Shown: one piece after another, positions 1 to 12,300 of the stretch
Numbering within the stretch: position 1 is the first letter of the stretch
Layout of the letters: every line of letters starts with the position of its first letter
Assembly: GCA_949987565.1 (NCBI GenBank)
Contig: OX465113.1
Coordinates: forward strand, 5,368,547-5,432,546
DNA length: 64,000 bases
Origin: Luidia sarsii
Lineage: Eukaryota > Echinodermata > Asteroidea > Paxillosida > Luidiidae
Direction of reading: 5' to 3'
Position numbers and translations under genes: made by a program
Notes under the pieces: generated by a model
Seen by the model: the letters and a program-made list of their open reading frames with translations, nothing else
The model's database searches: none
What the model was told of the DNA's origin: nothing

Positions 1-164
1 AATGAAAGTGAAGTTTAACCTATCTAGGTATACTGTTATCGGGCACTGATTAAAAATAGGACTAAGTTCCTATTAACCAAGTTGATTCGTGCTGACTGGT
101 TGCACCCATCTACCATTATGTGTATAGTGTGAGTGGGGAGGGGTTGATATGAGGTTCACATTAC

Positions 165-396
165 CGTGGTCACTGAGCAGAGCGTGTTCGTCCGAGCCCA
201 CGGCCCGCTCCCCGCGGTTCTTGAGGCTCTTCTTGCGCCGCTCCTTGACGCTATCGCTGGTGGCCGGCAGCTGGTAGCTGCGCCTCTTCAGGCTGCCCCG
301 CCCCATGAACGGCCGGGGCAGGTTCCCGTTGTCCGTGCCCTGCGTGGTGGCCCCCGGGGTGAACACTCCCAGATCGTCGGTTACCGACAAGAAAAC
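165..396 (-). CDS. ABCA1-like: ABCA exon A24: linker after NBD1
   Basis: Acceptor ...GTGGAAG, donor G|GTAATG; phase 0 to 1, 232 nt. It begins [11 protein letters not shown], aligning with the ABCA segment that follows the conserved LEE/IFLKV junction. The rest is a polar cytosolic linker with a strongly basic stretch ([11 protein letters not shown]) that is not conserved with the vertebrate proteins I remember. This is the last exon of the gene inside the window. Confidence 0.85.
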
Positions 397-3300
397 CTTC
401 CACAGAAGACAGAATTTGCGGTGACACTGACTCAACCCTATTCAAAGCCCCTGCTCACCATTTGCACAAATCCAAATTTCGACCTGACTACTTTTGTTAA
501 ACTAACTTACTCAAGTAAATACCAGTATCAGACATGCTGTAAACTTTTAGCGCTTGGAATGCTGCCATTTTCATGAAAAGCGCAATTTTGTATGATTTCC
601 AACGGTCGTTTTAAAACGACTTTTGGAGAAAAAAAAACACATGCTTATCGCCCTATGTTGTCTGGATATAGTTAGACTTTTTTGTTTCAATATCGCAACA
701 TGGCCATTCGCAATTATCGACGACTGTCTCGAGATTTACTTGCAATTTTCAGGTTTAAATGCACGGTGGCGTTAATGGAAATTCTGCTAGAGGTGCATTT
801 TATGATCTTCGAAGCTGACACAGTTTGATGAAAAAATTAGCCAGTTTTCACCATTTTCTCGCGACAGGGTTGACGGATTGAGCTGAAACTTTCGCAGGTG
901 TGTTATTTCATGCATTACATGCTGAATTAAACAAAGTGTGGATGCCAATGCCAATGGGGTGTAGGGCCTTCTGACTGGTACAGGGAATTGAAGCCAAGCC
1001 TTTGGTATATGGCACCGGTAAGCTACCACCTTAGTTATCTAGCTATGATATAGGAGCCTTCTCCATACAATGGTCAGCTATACCCGGGTAAGAGGAAGAT
1101 GCCATTCAGGAGCATTATACCATTAACTGCCATTATTATGTCCACAGGGAACGACCTCCCCAATTTACATACCTAACACTACAGTGCATTGCTAACTGAG
1201 CCATCCCCGAAGATCAGAGTTATCCAGCAGTTAATGGATGAATGCTTTCTGAGTGGCGCCCCCAAACCTGAAAAGATCGTCGACTAATTGGGAAGGCCTC
1301 CCCAGGGGCTGCTAATAAGCTCTTGTGGTATAGAGTGCTGGTGCGTTGCTGACTACAGTGTCCAGTCAGTTAACGGTCCAGTCAGATTTTCTGTTCAATT
1401 TTTCACAGATTTTTCAACATTGCTTGGCCAGGTTTGATTTTGTGTTGTGCCTCTTCTGTGGTGCGATGGTTAAGACGTAAGATGAGACGATCTGGAAACG
1501 ACACCAACCTCTTCCAGTGAGGTGTCTGAGATGCCGAAGTTGGAGATGCACAATCGGTCCTTGAAGGTGTCCAGGTCTTTGAAGAACTGCTGCAGGGAGC
1601 CCTCTTGGGTGGCGGTGGGGGGCAGTATGTAGGACATCTCAGTGCCCAGGTTCTCGCACAGCGAGGCTCCGGGCACGTAGCTCCTGATGAACCGACTAAC
1701 CACGCTCACTTGGCACGTGTCACAATCTGTTCAAGAAACGCCAAGGTCACGTATATAATGAGATTTGAAGGTTTGCATGGTGAGAATATCAGGATAAATA
1801 GGTTTGCGGTGACACCATGTAAATTCTCTTTTGTGAGTAAGTGTGGTTCTGAAAAGAACCGGAGGAACTCGACGTTTCGAACAGTATAATCTGCTCGTCC
1901 TCAGGAGAAGACGAGCACGAGTATACTGTTCGAAACGTCGAGTGGTGTCTCCGCAAACCTATTTATCCTCGTCACGTATTTAGGCCTACACATTCAATTG
2001 GCGTTTGCCCTACACTCCAAAAATAATTCGTCAATTTACTTAGAAAAATTCACGCAACATAGTTGCCTTAATTTTATTACGTCATTTAAACTCGCAATAA
2101 TTGTAAGTGTTTAAAGCTCAACTCCGTAATTAAATCCTACTTAAAACAATATGTTTTTATTTTACTTAAAATAATTAAAGATACAGTGTTTCCTGAGATG
2201 TTTCAGTAATTTGAACTTATAAATAATTTGTTCTTTGTACTCTTTGTTATAAGTGCATACAACTTGAATTGTATTTGTTTTCAATTTACGTAATTCATTT
2301 AAGTTATATAGAGTTTACCCTGTTTTTAAGTAAATGTAAAGCGCACCAATTCTAATTGAAGCAAATTAATCGTTTGCTTTTGTTTTTACTTTAATGTCTA
2401 CTTTGTTGTGATTACTCAATACTCTTTCAAAACCATTCCACTGATGTTTTTATTAATTTATTCATATTTGATTATTTTTCAAGTAGGTTCCACTTAACCT
2501 TATGAAGTTTGAGATCAACTGCATTTTGTGTCCAAAGAACTCTGGTCGACAATTAGTCAACACATACTTCTTCAGTATACGGAGGCGCGGTAAGAACTGT
2601 ATGCTATCCGGTGCTTTTGCGGGAAGATCTGGTGCTTTGCGTTGGTGAGAATGTTACTCAATGAGGGTTTGCCCTGCCGTCGTGTAGACAACACTCATGT
2701 GCTTTACGCGATGGTCTGCTTGGAAACATACAGGGAGTTCGGGCTGTGAACCCGTGACTCCTGCAACTTTCTTAGGGTAACATCTAAACACACATTCGAA
2801 CTGGCAAACATGTTTGTGGTTGATTAATCTTATAGAGTGACGAATGAAGGCTTAGGCTCGGGCTTAGGCTTCGGTCATAATTATCTTACTCGTTATAATC
2901 ATCACAGGCGTTTGGACCCAGTTTCTTGTGGAATAACCTGTACCTATCAATCCAACAAACCTTCAAATTCGGAAACAAAACCACAATCTGGTTTTTTTCT
3001 TTAGGTTTTGTCAGACGGAGACGAAGCCTGAGCCCCGACCATAAGCCTTCGTTTCGAAAACGGTCGAAGTCTCCTCGCGAGAGGAAAAGTGCACACTACC
3101 CCAATCATTGACTGATGACCGGCCCCTTCTTAGAGCCACGCTCAAGTTTGGCAAGTTTATCAGGTTGCCCTCACCTGGGATATCAAAGGGTGGTTTGGCT
3201 TGCTCCTCATAATCCATCTCAGCACTCCCCGGATCGAGCTTCGCCTGGTTCAAGGACGAAACAAACTGGAACCTTTAAAGACTCATACCCACAAAAAATG

Positions 3301-6300
3301 ACAAGGAAGGCATGCAGGTACAATAGGGATTAGGGTAAAGCAAGATGGGGAATTGTATCGAAACGAAACTTTGCCTAAAGCTAGGCGCAAGTACATGATT
3401 TATTATTTTCATTTGGTGAAGGGTAGTTTCCACAAAGAGTCTGATATCACATCCCCACACTAGGTGTTGACTCGAATCCCCGCCCGAGCTGCTTATAGAC
3501 AATGAGGAGCTGCTTATATAGACAATGAGCATGGACAATGAAAACATAGAGTTCTCAACCGCGACTACATCTACGGTCTGACAGAAATGGATGGAACAGA
3601 TCTCAGGGAACATTTCTATAGGTAGTATGTCAATAAATGGGTTTAAAGGTCTGTACAACATTGGTAAAAGTCAAAAGATTGCCACAGTAAAAAGATTGCC
3701 ACATTAAACATTCCAAAATAGAAATCCTGCGAAGGTTGTAGCTCAAATGGTAATCTGAGAAAGTAGGAAAGGCAAATAACCGTCATGGTTTTTGCACCGT
3801 TCAGTAGTGTAAGAAATAGTTTATTACTCGCGAGTAATAAGCTAGGCCTATTTGTCGATGTTTGAGTGAGGATTTCTCGAGAATTGCATGCTGCATCCCA
3901 GACCGTAAGCTTTCAACGTGAGGATTCTATCATGACTACTGTATATACCAACTGTGTAAATCAGAAGGAAATCTGTGGACATCGATGTTTTCCGATCTTC
4001 CCAATGTTGTATTGGGCCTTTAAGCACTTGCTTGTTACTTATTTTCTAATCTTATTTCTCTGGTAATGGATTATGAATCATATCATCACATAAATTGATA
4101 CCACAATTTGAAGCCACATACTACCTAGCAAAGCTGTTTAAGGTATAAACCTTATAAACTTCCATTTTATGAAGACAAACCTTAGATGTAGTGGGTCTTG
4201 AGCTGTAACTCCTTAGTAAGAGGGCTTTCAGAACTTTGCTGATTGTCTATTGTGGGGGTATTTCTTCCAAGCACTCAGTCGGGCATAGAAGCAAGATGCG
4301 TCGGGAAGGGTATAAATCCCCCATTGAAATGCATAAAACTATTACACAAAATAAAGCCACAAACTGCACACTGACTCCAATGACCAAACAGAAGACCCGA
4401 CGTTTTGATCCTTAGCAGAACCTTTCTAAAATGCATACGAGAATGAACTGTTCAGACCCCTGTTCAGAAAATTCAGACCCCTGGTTTTCTTATAAGAAGC
4501 TGCATATAATCTTGAAAAAGTACAATTAAAAAATACACACTCATAAATGCTGCATTACATTCCGATGACGATCCAGGGTGGATTTCACAAAGCCTTACGA
4601 TAGACCCATCGTAACTTATTCGTAACGCCATTATGGTTCATGTGCATCTGTGCATTGTCTTGGGACGGGTGGTAAGTTACAATGGGTTCAGTGATACCGA
4701 CTGCTGCTTGGATCAAAAGCCTTCTTAATGCTTAAGATTCCGTCTAATTGAGATGTAAGAGTAAGTCGTGTCTGGTCACTTATTCCCCCTGCCTATATCT
4801 GTTCTCCTCCTAGTCATTCTGTCCCTGAGAAAAAAAAAACCCTTCTAGAATCGAAACTTCAGGCCCTGCAAAATGGTTGAGATTTGTACGGTGACTGTCA
4901 GTCATTCAAGTCAATTGTGTAAGTCAGTCGTATCTTCACTTCTCTCCTTTCCTATATCTGTTAGTGACCTTGTCAGTCTGTCCTTGAGAAAGGGTTATGC
5001 TATGATGGACAGGCTATAGGGCATCTAAATTGGTCCGATTCAGAGGAGGGAACCAACCTTGTCGGGTGTTTGCACGGATTCTTCGTCCCCTTCGTCGACT
5101 TTCCACTCCTCCGACGGTCCGGCGTCAAAGCCTTCGTTGTCCAGGCCGCCGCCTGCCAGCATGACCGCCCGCTCGTCCTCGGTAGCCGTAGCCCCGCCCT
5201 GGCCCTGGCCCTGCCCCTTCCCCTTCCCCTGCCCCTTCCCCTGTCCTTGCCCCTGGCCCGTCCCTTCCGGCATCCTCTTGTTCAGGACCAGGTAGTAGCC
5301 GTTGCCGAAGCGGCTCTTGAGGAAGAGCGAGGTGCCGGAGCATCGGAGCTGGCCCGAGGAGATGATGGCGATGCGATCTCCCAGCACATCTGCCTCGTCC
5401 ATGTGATGCGTTGACATGATGATGGTGCGGCCTTGAAAAAGACGAGAGAAGAAAAAAAAACCAAAAACCAAATAACGACAAGAGATGTTCCCTGCCTTGT
5501 TTATCTACCAAGGCACGGCATTTCAATGGCCGCTGAGAAAGAGAGAATGCGAAAGTTGCTTCACTGTGCACATTCTACCGTCATTTCTTCCTGCAGCCAT
5601 GCACGGAGTTGAAACAAATTGCATTGGTACCCCAGGTCATCGCGTAGCATACCGAGTCATTGCCTTGGTGCCCCTGGTCATTGCCTTGCTGCCCCTGGTC
5701 ATTGCCTTGGTGCCCCTGGTCATTGCCTTGCTGCCCCTGGTCATTGCCTTGCTGCCCCTGGTCATTGTCTTGGTGCCCCCTGGTCATTGCCTTGGTGTCC
5801 CTGGTCATTGCCTTGCTGCCCCTGGTCATTGCCTTGATGCCCCCTGGTCATTGTCTTGGTGCCCCCTGGTCATTGCCTTGGTGTCCCTGGTCATTGCCTT
5901 GATGCCCCCTGGTCATTGTCTTGGTGCCCCCTGGTCATTGCCTTGGTGTCCCTGGTCATTGGCTTGCTGCCCCCTGGTCATTGCCTTGGTGACCATGGTC
6001 ATTGCCTTGTGTCCCCTGGTCATTGCCTTGGTGCCCCTAGCCAATATAGCCATTACCTTGGTGTCCCTGGTCATTGGCTTGGTACCCCTGGTCATTGCCT
6101 TGGTGCCCCCTGGTCAGAGCATCGGCGCAACGGGTCATTTCCTCGGTGCCTCTGGTCATTAAATAGGAACCCCTGGTCATTTCCTTGCTGACCCTGGTCA
6201 TTGCATCGGCGCACCGGGTCATTGCCTCACTGCCCCTCTTTATTATTGCATAGGAACCCCTGGTCATTGCCTTGATGCCCCCTGGTCATAGCATCGGCGC

Positions 6301-9300
6301 ACCGCACCTTGGCCATCGCTTTGATGCCCTTATTCATTGTCTTGCTACAACTGCCCGTTCCCATGGTGTCTCTGATCACTGCACTGGCACCAATCCCCAC
6401 TCAACCATTGCCAAGATGTTAAAAACACGGTGACAATTCACACCCACATGCATACCTTCCTTATATTTGCCCAGTAACTCCCAAATCTCTCTCCTTGCAT
6501 ACGGATCCACACCGGCCGTTGGCTCATCTAGGATCACCATCTTAGAGCCACCCACAAAAGCTATTGCAATGGATAGTTTTCGCTTCATGCCACCTGCAGA
6601 GAGTATAGTAAGACACAGTAATACAGATTATATCTCTCCTCATTCCAAACCACAAGATTGTTACAGTGTATAGCCTATAGTTTGCAATGTCTGCACTGAA
6701 ACTTTGTTAGTTAGTTCTTGAGAAGTGGATCATTACGGAAGCCCAATCGGGCCAGGTTTTCTAACGACAATTTTGTTTTTATTAATAATTTTGTTGTTAT
6801 TTTAATAACGCAATAACTTTGCGAAATAACGCAATGATATTGCGAAATAGCACAATAACTTTGCAAAATTACGCAATAACATTATCCCTGCCTCCCTCCC
6901 AGCCTCCCTCCCTGCCTGCCTGCCTCCCTCCCAGCCTCCCTCCCTGCCTCCCTCCCTGCCTGCCTGTCTCCCTCCCTGCCTACCTCCCTGCCTCCCTCTC
7001 AGATCGTTGACTGTTTAACGCTAATCGCTATGGTATCAAAGACTAGGAATGTACATGTACTAGTGTCTCTATCCCAGCACAGGTCGTTGACTGTTTAACG
7101 CTATGGTATCAAGTCATTGATACCAGGTGGTAAAGGGCTCCTATAGGTTAGACCAGAGGTCTCGTGTTCATATCCCGGTCACGCAGATTTTCTTTGCAGT
7201 TTTCATAAAAATCATATTTTTAACATTTTCAAGAAGTTGATACAAAAAACTGTTGCCAACTGCTCACTGACTAAAGATGACCTGCAATTATAATACATAA
7301 ATCTCAAAAGTTAGAGGGCGTGAAGTTTTGATCCTACGGTTAAAACTGAAGGAAACGTCAGTCCCTGTAACTTTTGAGATTTAAAGTTTTCAAGTTATAG
7401 TTTCCCCTCCCTTTGTTTGTTTGGACCGAAACTTGTCCCTTGTCTCACCGGATAGGTTGTTGACCAACTCGTCTCTTTTATTCTGCAGGTGGAGATGTTT
7501 CAGCATTAGTTCCATTTCTATGGCGAGGTCCAGTTTTCGGGCGCCTTTGACCTTGGCGTAGAACCACAGATGTTCTGCTACAGTTAAACTGAAGACGGAA
7601 ATACAATTATGGAATCAAAACTTCAATTGAATTACGAAAAACCAAACAAAAAAGGGTCTTGGATAGTAAGAAAAAGCACATGAATAAAGTACCGGTGGAC
7701 TACGAGAAAAGGGTGCTTTCCTGTCATACCTCTGTTCCCAAAAAGTGAGGCAGGGACAAATGATATTATGTTTTCACCCACTTTTGAAAGTTATATACGA
7801 AAATTTAGCAAACTGCTTACTGACTAAAATTGCCAAAATGCAAATCTCAAAATTTAGTGGGCCTGACGTTTTGATCCTAGCAGGACCTGACTCAAAGGCT
7901 AGGATCGAAACGTCAGGCTCACTAAATTTTGCCTTTTGAAAGTGGGTAGAAATTACAGTGTAAAACACACATCAACAGATACAACAATCCAAGGATATTG
8001 CTCACGAGTAAAAATGAGGGTAGTAGGAAGAGTGAGGTGGAGTCACTCATTGATAAAACATTGTAAACCAAAGGGACAACCCCTTCTGCCGATACATCGA
8101 TCCAGTAGGCCACGCCCCTTGACAAATTGACCAATCACAACCCGCGATATAAGGTCCGACAAATTGCCGCAATTTTGTCTGACATAACGTTTTAGAATTT
8201 GTATTCTTGACTACACACAATTTTCGTTGTGTTTACTTTTGTTTCGTACGTACCAGGCGATTCCTTTGCAAACCGGAGTTTTAGCCTTAACCATGGTGAA
8301 GCGGTGTTTATATTGTCATTGTAATTCTGACTCTCGAAACCTAACCACGGCAAGATAGGAAATGTAAATTTTTGGCCTTTTCCAAAACCAAAGTCCAGCG
8401 GAGAGAATTGAGTGCTTTTGGTGGTTGCGGGCGTGCAGTGGGCGCGCACGGCGTGTGGACAATGTACAATCGTGAAACGTTGTGCGCATGTGCATGCGCG
8501 GTTGCTTGGCCGATGCTATGGTGGGCTTGGCCTATACTGGATCCGTGTGTTGTGGTGTGGAAGGTCGCCATAACGTACGATTGTATGACACAAAACAAGA
8601 TGGTTATGGTGTGGAAGGTCACCATTAACGTCCGATTGTATATGACACAAAACAAGATGGTTGTGGTGTGGAAGGTCACCATTAACGTCCGATTGTATAT
8701 GACACAAAACAAGATGGTTGTGGTGTGGAAGGTCACCATTAACGTCCGATTGTATATGACACAAAACAAGATGGTTGTGGTGTGGAAGGTCACCATTAAC
8801 GTCCGATTGTATATGACACATTTCATCCGTTCGAAATCAAACGTCAAATACGAGGGACAATTGGTTGAGAATCCTGACCATGTTACGTGACATTCCCATG
8901 GCTGAAAAAGACAAACAAGGGAAGGAAACATGACTGCGAGACTTACTAGTCGAAGAGAACGTTGTGTTGCGGACACATTCCCAGGCTTTTGCGGATACCC
9001 ACAATGTCAACCAGAATGTCTTTGCCGTAGATGTAGGCCGTGCCTGCCGTGGGCGGGAACAGTCCGGTCAGAATGGACCTATAGATATCAAACACACGAG
9101 ACTCCACAAAATAATTAAAAGCACCTCGAAAACAAGATGGTTGTCTCTTGAATGGTCGAGTAAGCAATATGATGCCTCCGGCCCGCGATATTTTTTTCCC
9201 ATACCACATAAACGCTATTGGTCCATATGTTTGTGCACAAACAAAGTATGAAGAATTGAGTCTCAGGTCACTTGGATTGTTCACGTACGTTGTATTCCCT

Positions 9301-12300
9301 GTGCAGACAGCTTTTAATGGCTGTGCAGAAATGCAGAAAGCCTATCCCTAGCTTTAACTTCAACCGGTATTGCCTCCTCCCCTCCGCCTTGCCCCCATCC
9401 CGTAAATTGTTTGTGCACAAACATATGGGCCCATAGCGTTTATGTGGTACGGAAGAAAAAAATCGCCTCCGGCCCGTAGTAGTCCTCATCATACTAGTTT
9501 CTGATAGTCCCTGTAGTACTTCTACGATAACGGGGAGCATTGAGTCATTATTGCTAGTCGAACAAAATCTAGTCGATTAATAATCGAACAAACTATGTCG
9601 GCTGAATTAAGGAGGCATGGGGTTTCATATGTGATGCGCTGGCAAATTAAGGTTTAGTTCGAAGTGGTGGTCCCACACCTTTTTGAGCGTAGACCAAACC
9701 GACCTATCATGATCGCTTCTTTTCCAAAACCAAGCCATGACTCAGGCTACTGTTAATTAGTCCCCGTCGAAAGCCGACAACACGGGTCTTAGCTTCTTTG
9801 TCGAAGTTGAAGCTTATGGGGATCTTTATTTTTTTTTTTTCAAAACGGTGTATCATAGATATAACACGATGTTTGCGTCGAGGAGAATGTAATTCAATCA
9901 GGTTTTGCCCTTGCTCGACGTGATAAACACCGAGTGCTCAGTGCTTTGCCCGGTGCCTTGCACAGTGTTTATCACGTCGAGCAAGGACCTCATTGAAAAA
10001 CGGTGTATCTCCTCTAAAACCAAAGATTATGCCTCCCGTTTCCACACCTTATGCCTGGAAACGAAAGACAGAAAAGGAAGACAGACAACCAACCCTTTGA
10101 CTGGTTATGAAAACGCCCTTATTTCTCCTGCCGACCGGCAGAATACACACTGTCCGAAACTTTCACATTGGCCCAATTACACGTAGGCCGTTTTCGAAAT
10201 GAAGGCTTAGGCTCGGTGCTTTAACAGGCTTCGGTCATATTAATCTTACTCGTTAAAATATCACAGGCATCTTAAAACAGGCGTTCGGGCCCAGTTTCCG
10301 CGGGAAATACCCTGTACCTATATTTTAAGCCAACAAACCTTCAAATTCGGAAACAAACCACAACCTGGATTTTCAGGTTTTGTTAGACGGAGACGAAGCC
10401 TGAGCCCGAGCCGAAGCCTTCATTTCGAAAACGGTCATAGAGTCACGTAAGCGTGAAGATCTGCTAAGCATGAAAAGTCTTCCTCGTGTAAACAGGATTA
10501 CAGACCATATCATGATGCAATCTCAATTGCTTCTATTCCATTATATTCTATCACATTGCTTGTATTCGACTGCTCTTTACTTAGCATGGAGCAAAAGTGA
10601 CGTTTTGGTGTGCTAGCTGAGTCTTCGAATCGTGACTTTTTTTCGCTATAAAAGGAAATTTGGGGCTTGAGTGTAGCTCCATGAAACTGGCCCCAGCTCT
10701 TCTCAGTGGCGCACTCCTTAGAAGAGACGACTGTCATTGTGCGTGTTACAACGGCCTCTCATCAATGACCCAAGCAACTGGCACGGACACTCACATGGTG
10801 GTTGTCTTGCCGGCTCCGTTGTGGCCGAGGAAGGAGGTGATCTGACCCTCGTAGAAGTTGATGCTGAGGTTGTTGACTGCCAGCTTCTTGCCCGTCTTGT
10901 AGACCTTGTACAGGTTGCTGATGGAGGCTCCCAGCTTCAGGTGTGTGGGCTCTTGCTCAAAATCCGAGTTCACTGATCCGTGGCAAGGGGCAAAAAGAGT
11001 GGTTTCGTTTGGAAGTTTCAGAATTGTATCCGTGAAAATCTCATTTTTGGGGGGTATGAAAGTCGCCCAACACAAGGCCCCCCGAGGCCACTCAAGGTGA
11101 GGGCTAAAAGGAGAAGAACTAGTAGCAAACTAGATCAGGAGGAAGAAGGATGAGCGTTTATGTTTCGTTTGAATTGAGACAAGTTATAAGAAAGTGGGAA
11201 ACAGATTGCAGGTAGAGACTTCCATAGTGCAGCAGTGCGCGGGAAGAAGCTATATAGAGTACCGCTTAGTACCGTTCAAAAGGAGGCTCATAATGACTGT
11301 CATCGTCCTTTTTTCTAAGATTGATGAGCCAGTGAAGGAGACAATCTTTCTTTTGGAGCACAGGAGGAAAGTTGCTTCACTGTGCAACATTCTACCGCCA
11401 TTTGCTGAGACCACCTATACTGAGATGAAACGAATTCTTCCCTCATAGAAACACGTGCGAGAGAGACACCTAATCTTCTGTAATATCTACTAGTAGATAT
11501 ACTGGTAGATATACCCGAATGGAACACAAATCTTCATCGTTCACGACAATGGGAGTGTGTACATGCAAAATGTTCTCATTATCATAAATGTCATGCGTAC
11601 TGTGACCTACTGTTGGCCCTATTTAAGTAAAAGATGAATTTATCTTTTTCTGTGTTCATATATAGCGTGGGGAATGGGTCAAACAGCGTAGGGCCAAAGC
11701 ATTTGATTCACCACTGGGTCTACTCTTATCAGAAATGTAGCGGGTTTGTGATTGATATTGAACATAACAGACCAGCATTTGGGCCTTATTGACCGATAAT
11801 GATTGCCATTTTGAAAGTTTCAGCAACGATTTTCAAAATATTGTTTAAATACATTTTCCTTACAACGCAAGACCACTGTTCATCGGTTAAAATTGGTAGC
11901 ACCTGTGACAGCCAAAATGATCTTTTCCGGTGGAAATTTATGGAAATTTACTTATTTACTCGGAACATAATTATAGGATATATATATATATATAAAGGGT
12001 TGGCAGAGTATAAACTATAGGCCAAAAATCTCTCTGATTTAACATCTGAGATGCAGATAGAACTGTACGTGGTGGATAGGTCGGCCAAAACAGTAGTGTC
12101 TCTGGGTGTGTGTCAAAATAATGGTCTATGGACAGTGCTGAGACATGGCCCAATAGGCCCAGTGTCTCGGGAATGTGGTCACGTGGTCTGTTGTATTGCT
12201 CATGAATTATTCATGACTTTCAGAGAACAGTTAAACAGAATAAATAAAAAAAAATAAAAAATCCGTTCACCCACCAATAACTTACTCAATTGAAAACGCA

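Noticed and set aside
3866..4066. 66-residue plus frame ending in a hydrophobic helix.
   Set aside because: Antisense in an ABCA intron, AT-rich, no homology; hydrophobicity follows from base composition.
5485..6267. Long open frames on both strands (LVIALLP- and NDQGQQG-type repeats).
   Set aside because: They are translations of a 21-bp minisatellite inside an ABCA intron; frames stay open only because the period is divisible by three.
8341..8976. 211-residue minus frame with four identical segments.
   Set aside because: 57-bp tandem repeat next to a MITE; the period is a multiple of three.
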